A DNA stretch of 64,000 bases from Rhinopomastus cyanomelas (lineage: Eukaryota > Chordata > Aves > Bucerotiformes > Rhinopomastidae), in contig VXBP01000349.1 of assembly GCA_013400115.1 (NCBI GenBank), forward strand, positions 868,001 through 932,000. Direction: 5' to 3'. The notes beneath the pieces are model-generated. The model was not told the origin of the DNA and searched no databases. It saw only the letters and a program-made list of their open reading frames with translations. Numbering within the stretch: position 1 is the stretch's first letter; the number at the start of each line of letters is the position of its first letter. The position numbers and the translations under genes are program-made. Shown here in pieces: positions 13,901 through 25,900 of this stretch.

Positions 13901-16900
13901 CAAGGAACAAGTGATTGGACAAGTGGAAACGATCTCAGGTTGCACCAGGGGAAGTTTAGATTGGACATAAGGAAAAGCTTCTTACTGGAAGGGGTCATCA
14001 GGCCTTGGAACAGGCTGCCCAGGGAGGAGGCTGAATCGCCATCCCTGCATGCATTTCAAAGCCATGGAAATCTGGAGCCTGGGGCCATGATTTACCTTGG
14101 GACAGTTTGATTCATGGTTGGACCCAACAATCTTGAAGGTCTTGTCCAACCTAACACATTCTACGGTTCCATGAAAGGAAACGGCTCATTTTAGTAGAAC
14201 ACCACCTCTTTCTCAAAGAGCATCTGAATTTGAAGAACACTCCTTGTGTGTACCCATGACCAGAAACATGTCAGAATTAGTGGAACAGTTTCCAGAGAGG
14301 TGAAAGGCTAAAGGAAATACAGAACAGACAAGTCTGGAGCTGAACCACCTACCTGCTTGGACACCTTTGTGTAACATCTGTGTCCGGCGTTTGTTCCAAA
14401 GAGCAGAGCTTGGGACCCAGGAACTGCTGCTTGTGGAAGTAGAATCCCATGAACGAGAGGTTGTGTTCTAGGAAAAAAACCACACATGTGAGGACAGAAG
14501 ATCTGGAAGTGTGTTCATTAATAACCTGAATGAAGCAACAGTGTTCTCTCAGTCAGTTTGCTGATGGTACAGATCTGGGGGCAGTGGCTGACACACAGTC
14601 AGGCTGTGCTGCTATTCAGCAAGACCTCAGCAGGCTGGAGAGGGGTCCAGAAGAACCAAATGAAGTTCCACAAGGGCAAGTATAGGGTCCTGCACTGCGA
14701 GGGGAACAATCCCTTGCACCAGTGCAGGTTGGGGTTGAGTTTCTCGAGAACAGCTCTTGGGGAAAGGACCTGGCAGTGCTGGTGGACAGTAAGTTCTCTT
14801 ATGAGCCAGCAATGTGCTCTTGTAGACAAGAAGGCCAATGGTTTTCTAGGGTAAATGAAGAAGAGTATAACCAGCAGGCCAAAGGAGGTTCTCCTTCCCC
14901 TCTGCCCTGTCCTTGTGAGGCCACATCTGGATCATTTGGTCCAGTTCTGGGCTTCCCAGGTTGAGACACACAAGGAGCTACTAGAGACAGTCCAGCAGGG
15001 GCTGTGAGGATAAGGAGGGGGTTGGAGCATCTTGGTAGGGAAGGCTGAAGACAGCCCTGAGGCTGTTTAGCTGCAGTAAAGCATGCTGAGAGGAGTCTGA
15101 TCAATACTAAGCAATAGCTCCAGAGGTCCCTTCCAACCCCACCAGTCTTAGATTCTGTGACAAACTGCCTTAAAAGATTAACATGTTGCTTTGTAAATTC
15201 ACAACCAGCTCCAATTCTGTTCCACTGGCATGAAAGAGCAAAGTCCTTGCAAATCTGCAAAGTTTTCTCTACCTGGAGAACTTTGTGGAGAGGATCACAG
15301 AGGATGAAACTCAATAAAAACAAAATGTAGAAGGCACGTGGAGGAGGTTAGTGCTTTATTAACAGCAATTAACTGATGATGCTTCCCCAGGCTTCACACC
15401 CAACAGCACAGCACAGACCAATCTCCGGAGCTCCACTAATTTGGGTTTTAATTATGAAACAGATTTGCTTTTGGGTTGTTTTTTCTCTTCCTTTCCCTGA
15501 TCATAGCAATTAGTATCCGATTACTAGCTCATACACGAGCCACCATGGAAATGAAGAGAGGCATCTTTATTACCTTTTAATTGAACCTCTGCTATCAACA
15601 CTTCAGTGCTGAACAGAATTGCATTTCAGTGTGAGGAGGGAGTTTGTACTCTCACACATATCGGGAAGAGCTGGGTTCTGAGTTTGAGACAACTGTTTCA
15701 GCTCTAGTAGAGAATCCAAGACTGATGTAGGAGATATGAATATGAACCAGCAGTGTCCCCAGGTGGCCAAGAACACGAACAGTATCCTGGCTTGGATCAG
15801 AAATAGTGTGGCCAGAAGGAGCAGGGAGGCGACTGTCCTCCTGTACTGGGCACTGGTGAGGCTACATCTTGAGTGCTGAGTTCAGCTTTGTGCACTTCAG
15901 TGCAAGAAAGATATTGAGCGGCTGGAGCAGGTCCAGAGAAGAGCAATGAAGCTTTTGAAGAGTCTGAAACACAAGGGCTTTGAGGACTGGCTTCAGGAAT
16001 TTGGTTTCTTTAACTTACAAAAATAGAGGCTCAGGGGAGACCTCGCTCTCCAAAACTCTCTGAAATTCAGGAGGCTGGAGCAAGTCAGGGTTTAGCCTAT
16101 TCTCCCGAGGAAGAGAAGCCACTCCAGGGGAGGTTTAGGCTGGATGTTAGGAAGACTTTCAAGGCTGTCAAACAACAGGACAGGCTGCTCTGCAAAGTCG
16201 TAGAGTCCCCATCCCTGGAGGAATTTAAACAATGCATGGACCTGGTGCTTAGGGACACGATTTAGTGGTGACCTGGCAGTGCTGGACAAAGGTTGATGAT
16301 CTTCAAGGGTGCTGAAAGAGTTGGCAGATGTGCTGGCCAAGCCACTTTCCATTGTTTACTCGAAATCCTGGCTAGCTGGGGAGGTCCCAATGGAGTGGAA
16401 GGTGGCAAATTTAACACCCATCTACAAGAAGGGTAGAAAGGAGGATCTGGGAGACTATAGACCTGTCAGTCTGACTTCAGTACCAGGGAAGGTCATGGAA
16501 CATATCTCAAGTGCCATCGTAGTTCACATACAGGACAACCAGGGTATCAGGCTCAGTCAAAACGGGTTTATTAAAGGCAGGTCCTGCCTGATGAATCTGA
16601 TCTCTTTCTATGACAGGATGACCCGACTACTGCACGAGAGAAAGCCTATGGATATTGTTTACCTGGACTTTCTAATAGCCTTTGACACAGAATGGCTGGG
16701 CCCCAAGAGTGGTGGTTAATGGAGTTAAATCCAGCTGGCGGCTTGTCACAAGTGGTGGCCTCAGGGCTTGGTGTTGGGACCATCTCTGTTCAACATCTTT
16801 ATTGATGATCTTGATAAGGACTTAGAATGTGTCATTAGTAAGTTTGCAGATGACACCAAGTTAGGTGGGAGTGTTCATCTGCCAGAGGGTAGGGAGGCTC

Positions 16901-19900
16901 TTCAGAGAGACTTAGATTGGAGCAATGGGCCAATGTTAACAGCATTGAGCTTCAGTAAGGCCAAGTGCCAGGTCCTGCACTTGTGCCACTAAAACCTCTT
17001 GCAATGCTACAGGCTTGGGGAGGTGTGGCTGGAGAGCCGTCTGGCAGAGAGGAATCTGGGGGTTCTAAGAGACAGGAAGATCAATATGAGCCAGCAGTGT
17101 GCCCATGTGGCCAAGAAGGCCAATGGCATCCTGGCTTGTATTAGAAAGAGTGTGGCCCGCAAGAGCAGGGACGTTATCGTCCCCCTATACTCGGCACTGG
17201 TGAGGCCACATCTTGAGTACTGTGTCCAGTTTTGGGCACCTCAGTACAAGAGAGATGTGGAGGTGCTGGAGCGGGTGCAGACAAGGACAACTAAGCTGGT
17301 GAAGGGCCTGGAGAATAAAGCTTATGAGGAAAGACTGAGAGAGCTGGGCGCTCTCAGCTGGGAGCTGAGAGAGGAGGCTGAGAGGGGATCTCATTACTCT
17401 CTCCAACTACCTGAAGGGACGTTGTGGAGAGGTTGGTAGTCTCTTCTGACAAGCAATTAGTGATAGAACAAGAGGGAATGGGTTCAAGTTACAACAGGGT
17501 AGGTTTAGACTGGATATTAAGAAGAATTTTCTCACAGAAAAGGTGGTCAAGCACTGGAATGGGCTTCCCAGGAAGTTGACTGCGTGCGTTGAAGGATCAT
17601 TTAGATGAGGTGTTGAGGAATCTGGTTTAAGGGTGAATTTGTAAGGTAGAGGAGATGGTTGGACTCGATGATCCCAGGGGTCTTTTCCAAACAGAGTGAT
17701 TCTGTGAAGGTCTCTTCCAACCAAAGAGATTCTATGATTCTGCATCTTCTTTCAGAGACTACAAACAGATCTGAAGGCATGCTCAGCAAAAGGGAAGAGT
17801 ATTAAGTAAGGAAAGAAACCCCAAGATAACCCATTTACTTGCACATACTGATCAGAAAGAAAGAGAAGCAGCCACTCAAGACTGAATACTGACATGCAGT
17901 TTGCAGTGGAATACGTAGAGAGATCTTTCAAAGCCCTTCCTCAGCAGCTGAAATGTTGAATAACCTTTAGCTTTGTACCTGCTACCAGATGGCAGCTCCT
18001 CAGAAAGAGGAGAAACTGGAATCACTAAAAAACCTTCTGGGATGGGCTTGACGTCTATAAATATAATAAAAAAGCTGTAACCAAGTTTTCTGGAAGCAGA
18101 GCTGACAATAGGCTGTCATGAAAAAGAACCAAAAGTGAGTTAGAAAATGCAGCTCTTGCCTGCAAGACTCCTACTGTAGTCACTCTAGGAGTTGGGCTCC
18201 TGCTGTAAATAAATATCGGTCTCTGAACCACGGAGATTTGCAACTAAAATATAAATAAATCTCCATTTCTGCTCAGCTGAGCACAACCACAGAAATCACT
18301 CAGGTCTGGAACTTTAGTTTAGTTTGCCATCAGTTCGTTCCCATTGCTTATGAAGGTGGGTCATGTGTCTCTTTAGATGTATTTTTAACAAGAGCATGAC
18401 AACACCAGCAGATAAAAGAAACTGGTTTTCTAAAGACGTAAGGGTTCAGTGCAACCTCAAGCATGGGAACACTGAGCCTTTACTCTCAGTGATGTGTTAC
18501 TGTAGGGTGATTTTAACAGGCAAAAGACTCGACGTTGATTTTAAAATCTGGAAACACACTGAAAGATCAGTTTTAGCTATGGGTATTGGGATAAAATCAT
18601 CTCCTAGCTAGTAAAACCAAACATAAATGTTGGATCTTCATGTCATTGTCTAAAGGTCACTGCTCTGGTTAGTGATCCTAATACAAGTTTATGACAATTC
18701 TATTTTACCTTTAAATCAATGTCATAAATACAAATATTAATATAATATTACTGGGGTGCTAATAAAATATTATATTGAATATTAATCACTTATTTTTAGA
18801 ACTATTCTGAGTCTTGAAAATGATTGTTTCTCCCTCCCACAGACATCATTAAAGATTTTAGGATGGATTTCAGGAAATCCATTTCATTTCTCTCCCAAAG
18901 GGCAAATTGAGCTCAAGTGACCAGAAAGATTTTCTCCGCTTTACTCCAAACTTTACACCTAAACCCCTTAGTGCTGTGATCTGAGGTCTTTAATACATCT
19001 AAAACTGCCAAATCCAGAAATGGATGAAGCTTCGAAGCAGTACTCAGAGAGGCAAAACAATTCCAACATTTAAAATAGACAAGCTGTAAATAAATTCAGA
19101 TAATAATTCCAAGCAGAGAACCTGCAGGGAACTAGCAACCAGTTACAGCCAGATTTTGCTTCCCAAGACAAAAGAAAAGAATAAAAGAGAAACAAACAAA
19201 TAGGAAGGAAGTGCAAAGTATCTTCAAACATCAATTGAGCTCATCCTTATTCCTGGAAAGGCAGAGGGACTCACTGGAGCTACTTGGATCAGACCATGTC
19301 ATCTACCAAACACCACACCATGGCAGGGTGTTGGAACTAGATGATCTCTAGAGTCCCCTCCAACTTAAACCATTTTGTGATGGTTTTGAATGACTCTCCC
19401 AATAACAAACCCTACTGCTGTGCAGCAGTTTAAGAGCTTCTGGAAAGATCAGTTAAAATTGTCTCTTGGTCTAAGCAGCCACGTACCTGGGTCTCTTTCC
19501 TCTTCCTGTGTCTCTCAGAAGTAGCTTTCGGATATTCTACATCCTCGTCCCACTTTCCAGCGCGGCTTTTCTGATGGTCGATGGTACTATAAAGCTGGGA
19601 GAGCCTCGGTGACACCCGCACTCTTCCATGCCCAAAAGCCCTGATCAGCCTGGCGGTGTCAATAGTGGATGTGGAACTGCTCACCTCAGTCTGAGGAACA
19701 GTTTCTGTCTCCGTTTGGGTCACTGTATCTGACTCAGAGATGGTGGAACTGATTATGGTGGAACTAGATGTTTCCAAGAACTGCTGGTGCTCGAGTATTT
19801 TTTTTGCATGGCAGATCATTTCCTCTCCTGAGCTACTTTTCCTGAGCTCAACAAAGCTATTTCTGTGGTGGGTGTCACGTGGTCTTTTTTCAAAGGTACT

Positions 19901-22900
19901 TTCAGTCTTTTCATTCAGCTCAAAGTTACTTTCAGACCTGCCCTGTTGCGGCAGTCTGATTGTCTTCTGCTCTCTTCTCTTTGTTTTCTTATCAGAAACA
20001 TTCTCTTCAGCTTCTGTTGTCATCAGTGTAAGCTTGATGGGATTCTGAAGTACCCTGGCCAATCGATCCAGGCGTTCAACAAGGGACAGCTCACCATTAC
20101 TCCTAAAATCCCACTGCTGGTGGCTCTTCTGACGCTCCAGGAACTTCATCCAGAGTTCATCTAAGCTACCACTCGAGTGGGGTCTCTGTTTCGGTGGTAG
20201 GTCCTTCTCCACGTTCTCAGTAAGACGAGCCGTTTGTCTCCTGCTCTGCTGAAGCAGCTCCTTCCTGGACGTTTCACCACCCAAAGACGTGCTGATGTTT
20301 AGATCCTCATTCTTGCTGTAATCTGCTTCCACGGCAAGCGGGTAGAATTCATTTTCACTGTATTTTTTATGACCAGTGGAGAAGACACGATGATGCCGAT
20401 GAGTTTTCTTAGGATTCTGCACAAAGACACTTGAGGAAGGTCCAGCATGTCCCGCACCAGAACTGTGTTCTGATAGCTCATTGTTAGATGGGATGGAGCC
20501 CTCACACATGGGTGGTGGATGCTGAAGGTAGAACCGTGTGGATTTGGGAGCTGGTTGAGTGTTTTTTACAGGCTTCAAATGATCCGGGCGTTCTAGAAGA
20601 GAGGAAAAGACTTTCATAGAATCATTAAGGTTGGAAGTGACCTCCACGGTCATCAAGTCCATAAAAACTTAACTTTTTAAAATTTTTTACAGGGAAGCAA
20701 GCAGAAAACAGAAAATTGTAAACACGATGATTTTCATCCTAACACTTCCTAATAATTTCAAAAGCAGAAATTGCTGTTGATCTGTTCCCGAATTGCAGCT
20801 TAGAAATGAAGTTTCAGCTTTATCAAAAGCACTTAAATACTATTTTCTATCATTTGCAGCAGGGAGTTGTAGAGAGAGTATTAGATCCAGATGAATTGGA
20901 AGGAGAAATCTAATTATACCACAGCCTAAAATATGAGCTGAGTCTTAATTTAGATTTATGGAAACTCAGTGACAGTCAGCCAAAATGTTCCTTTGCCTCT
21001 TTTCAAACGCCCAGGGAGGACACACGTTCCCTAAGGCTGTGCCTGAACATTATCACTTAACTAACTCAGATAAGACAACCAACACAGCTCTCAGAATCAT
21101 TCCTGATAGAATAACCAAGATCTAGCCCTGCTTTCCTTTCAAGCTTTGATGAAACGTGTCAGTCCAAAGCAGCAGCGAAATCCACTGCCCTCCCCCGGCA
21201 GGAATCTGTTTCCAGCTGAAATGAGAAAGGGTTACTGCAGAAATCCAATTAGAAACTCATTTGTAACAGAGGTATGTTAAGGAATAGACTCCAAAATCAG
21301 TTTAAAGTCATTTGTAATAGAGTGTTAAAAACAAAATCACAGTTAAAAGGCGCAAAAATGCTCCGTTCTTTGTATAATGGACTGAATTACTGCGTTATGG
21401 AATGAAGCATGAAGGCCAAAAGTAGGAATTAGAGATTTGGTGCCAAAAGGATTTCCCTGTGCTTACGGCAGGATATTTCACATCACACTTAGCCAAGTGT
21501 GTCTGTTAAACATGATGCCTCAGAGAGTAGCAATGGCTTTAATATAAATTAGAAGTTAACACAAAGAAAGAACAGTCCATTTACTAGCGGTAACCAGTCA
21601 CGGGGAGCTGCCAGGAAATGCACATCAAGCTCCATTAATGGCAGGAACCAACTCAGTCCTTCTCTAGCTCTCCAATGTGCCTCCCAAGGCTGGTTTTCTG
21701 TCTGTATTTCCATTGGTTTGTTTTAAAAAGTCTTGATTCCATGACTGTGATCCACTGAAGACAAGGGAAGTGGAAACCAGGTCTTCCTCTCTTTGTCTGA
21801 GCAAGCTCCAATGCTGATTCAGCCAGCACTACTGCCAAACTCAGGAGGAAAACACCTCAGCAAGAAACACAAGCCAGGTTTTTATAAAACCCTCAATTCC
21901 ACACAGGGAAAAAGTGATATAAGATAAGCTCAGGAAAGGGTCAGCAAGCCTTTGAACAGGCTGCCCAAGGAGGGGGTTGAATCACCCTCCCCGGAGGTGT
22001 TTCAAAGTTGTGGAGATCTGGAGCTCAGGGCCATAGTTTAGCAGTGGCCTTGGGACAGCTGGGTTCATTGTTGGACTTGATGGTCTTGAAGGTCTTTTCC
22101 AATCTAAATTACTCTATGAATTCACAGCACCAGTCTCACCAACTGCAAAGCTGGAGGAATTTGTGTTTCCATGCAAGATCACTGTTTATGTACTCATGTG
22201 AGAGGATTCCTTCTGCCCATGAGATCAGGCTTGGGAGTATTACACTGAATTTTTGCTATTTCTGTATTTTTAAGTTACCAACAAAATGGAAGGAGCGCAG
22301 AGGCAAAAAATAAAAATAAGTTTCCAGAGAGAACCTCTTTTTTTTTTTAGAGAAAAATACATGACTGGCATATAATTTAAGCTGTAGACAAGCTCTGTGG
22401 GTAGAGGCAATCTTTTATTAGACCACCTAAAAATATAGTTGAAGAAGTCAGATGAGATTTTAGACTCTCAAGTCTCTCCAGAAAGCAGCTTGGTCACATT
22501 TCCAGCTGCACTGTCTGGTTTAACATAACATTATTTCTACTTCCAGTTCTTGTCTGTGTCTTTAAACCACTGCAGCTAAACATCAGATAATGAGCTTCAG
22601 TCTCACTTCCACCATCATTTGAAATTCCCTTCTGGACAGGAAAAGTCTCTTCTGGAAATATCAAATTCTCTCTGTTCTGAACTGAAAACCTTCAAAGAGA
22701 GCCCCTTCGGAAGTGAAGAATTCAAATCCTCAGAAGGAATCCCAATTGACATGGCAGCTCTGCTCTGCAGGGTGACCTCAACCCCAGGCACACCGAGCTT
22801 AGAAAAACGACAACAATGACCTCAGTGAGGCACTTCATAAAAATCTGCGTCATTCAATATCTTCCTAGAAAAGGTTCTGCAACGTTAATAAAAATAAACA

Positions 22901-25900
22901 GGCTCTGAAAATCTCTGTATATGCATCAGCCTAGAAGAGAGCAGGACCTCTCTAATTCAGAAACCATCGAGCTGTTCATGGTTTTCAGGTCCCATCCCTT
23001 ATTAACAGCCATAATTACATCATCTCCTTGCAATTTGCTTGCTCTCTGTTTAATATCATTGCTAAATCCTTCCCTAGGGAACCGATGGCTGTGTTTACAG
23101 AGATGGCAACCACTCAGCACTCGACTGTTAGCTGCTAGTGTTGTCCAGGAACAACATGAGATTCACAAATGCAGCAAAAATCCTCATCTCTACTGAGACT
23201 CGAGGAAGTTTATTGGCTGCTCACAGAATTAGGTTTTGTGTCCATTAGGAATAATTTTAGTTGCCGTCACAAGACAGAGCATCAAAATCATTAGTTAGCT
23301 CAGCAAAATTTAATTTTCTCAACAAATAAAGCCTTAAATGCTGCTGTAACACTAAACCCTGATCTTCACCCCTCAGGAGCGCCATCCCACAAGGTTAATG
23401 GAAGGGAGAGCCAAACTGAATTAAAATTCAGCTGAATACTAACATTACAGAAATACTTTCCATGACAGCCTGAGACATCAGTGTCAGGAATACAGCACCA
23501 ACCCACCACACGGAGCCATCCAACCTGAATTCATTTATCTACATTTAAAGGAAAATAGGGCGCTTCACTAACTTCAGGGTGCTTAAAAAACTAAATCCCA
23601 AATGCCACCCCAAAAAAAGCCTTACAAAGGGTTCCAGGGCTGCTGGAATGTGAGCAACCACAAATGTACAACTCATCAGACAGCAAGGCACAGTATAAAG
23701 ATAGGGAAGAGAAAGGGATCAAATTCAGCATCTTCAGGTACTATCCACAACAGCATGGCCACTATAGAGTCCAGATGAAGGAAATGAGGTGGGGAAGGGG
23801 CTGGAGCACAACCACTCTGAGGACTAGCTGAGGGAACTGGGCAGGGTTTAACTGCAGAAAAGGAGGCTCAGGGGAGACCTTCTAGCTATCCACAACTCCT
23901 TGAAATTCAGGAGGTTGGAGAGAGGTAGAGGTCAGTCTCTTCTCCTCAGGAATAAGCAACAGGAGGAAACATCCAGGGGAGGCTTGTGCCAGGGGAGGTT
24001 TAGGTTGTCACTGAGGAACAGTTTCTTCCCCCAAGGGGTTGTCCAGGACTGGCCAGGCTGCTCAGCACAATGGTGGAGTCCCCATGCCTTGAAGGGATGG
24101 TTCAGCAAAGCTTTGGAGATGTGGGCAGAGGGACAAGGTTTAAGTGGTGACCTGGTAGTGCTGGTCCTAATGGCTGGATTTTACATCTTATAGGTCTTCT
24201 CTAACACAAATGGTTCTGTGATTCTATGAATATCATGAGACCAGAACTCATAGATTCTGAAACGCAAACCTTCTGCTCTACTTTCTTTCAGATGGATGAA
24301 AACACAGCTACTGTTAAACACACACTTTAGATACCTGGGAAAGCTTCTGGTGGCACCATCTGCTCCTCAGCCCAGGCTAGCTTGGGCTTGGCCCTCTTAC
24401 TGGAAATTCCTTCTTTATGCTCCACAGCCAGGCTGTCTGGAGGACTGTCAGCCCTTGAAGTAAACATGTTTGCCAGAAACCTTGGAGGAAGAGTATCGTT
24501 TAATCCTGCAGAGAAAGAGACTCATAAACATGAGTAAAAAGAGAAAGAAGGACAAATAGATACAGAATTTCCCAACAAAGGCAACATCGGGAAGAAAGTC
24601 TGTGGTCACCAGCAGTGCAAGGGAGGGGATTCTCTCCCTCTGCTCTGCTCTTGTGAGAAGTCCCCTGGAGTTCAGTGCCCAGTTCTCAAGTCCCCAGTGC
24701 AAGAAGGACATGGAACCGTTGGAGCAAGTCCAGAGGAGGCCACAAGGATCAGCAGAAGACTGGAGCACCTCTGCTATGAGAACAGGCTAAGGGAACTGGA
24801 GCTTTTCAGCTTGGAGAAGAGAACAGGCTAAGGGAATGGGGGCTTTTCAGCTTGGAAAAGAGAAGGCTCCTGGGAAACCTTATAGCAGCCTTCCAGTACC
24901 TGAAGGGGCTACAAGAAAACTAAAGAGGAAATTTTTACGAGGAACTCTAATGATAGGACAAGGGAAATAGTTTTAACCTGATAGAGGGGAGATTTACATG
25001 AGATCTTACGAAGAAATTCCTCCCTGTGAGGGTGCTGAGGCACTGGAACAGGCTCAGATACGTTGTGGCTGTTCCATCCCTGGAAGCACTCAAAGCCAGG
25101 TTGGATGGGGCTCTGGGCAACCTGGTCCAGTGAAAGGTGTCCCTGCCCATGTCAAGGGGTTGGGATTGGGTGATCTCTGAGGTCCCTTCCATCTCAAATC
25201 AGGCTGTGATTCCATGATTCTTTGACCAAGTACTAGTATCAATACATTCACCAACCAACAGTCATGATCGCTAGTGAGTAACACAACAGCAGTAGGTTTT
25301 ACACCAACCACAAACTTCAGATCAAGATTCTTCCCTGAGAGGTAGATAAAATTTTCTGTTCTCACAAGCACTGAAGAATGCCAGGAAACAAGCCTTAGAT
25401 AAGTTTGCTCGGGAGCCAGACACGGGACTAGGAATGTCCAGACTCCTTCCTGCTCACATTAAAATTCCAGACATTTTCACTGATTGATGTAAATACCTAG
25501 TTTCCAAGCTCAGACCAGCAACGGAGGAAAACTGGAAGACCAGAAAAGAATGGATATTCTCTAAAAAAGACTTTGAGACAATGAAGCAGAGCTCTTACCA
25601 TCACACTGCTGTCTCCAAATGTTAGAAATGGCTCCTAACTGATTTCTCATCCATGTCAACCTCATCCAGTACCATTCAGAGGAATCACTCAACCCCAGTT
25701 CCTTCAGCTACTCCTCCTGAGCTAAGAATCCCAAGGAGTTTTAAAAGCCAACAGTTATTTTTTAATTCTGCCACACACTTCCTAGAACCTTGCACTGCCT
25801 CAGACACACACTGGGATTTTATAGCCAGCATCGAGGTTTCTGCAAAACAACAGATTTGCATCACGTTTGGTTCCCTCGTTTTAACCGTGTTACAACAGAA

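Larger units (their letters stand above)
14468..19486. other. ALMS1 intron (5.0 kb) with nested CR1s
   Basis: It contains CR1 copies at 14545-15162, an outer/inner nested pair at 15730-17742, and a tail at 19316-19382, all plus strand. The interval 17745-19300 shows no exon, RNA gene or recognisable repeat. Confidence 0.7.
20593..24334. other. ALMS1 intron (3.7 kb)
   Basis: It holds CR1 pieces at 20613-20662 (minus), 21928-22118 (plus) and 23790-24230 (plus). About 22120-23780 is unique sequence with no exon or known repeat recognised. Confidence 0.65.

Noticed and set aside
14799..15323. Minus-strand 174-codon ORF
   Set aside because: Mostly the reverse complement of the CR1 at 14545-15162; not a host gene.
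16309..17439. Reverse-transcriptase-like proteins as a host gene or retron
   Set aside because: The motifs, flanks and terminal repeat are those of a 5'-truncated CR1 LINE; frames are broken.
24780..24862. Direct repeats as a CRISPR-like array
   Set aside because: Only two units, no spacers, and they lie inside a CR1 in vertebrate DNA.
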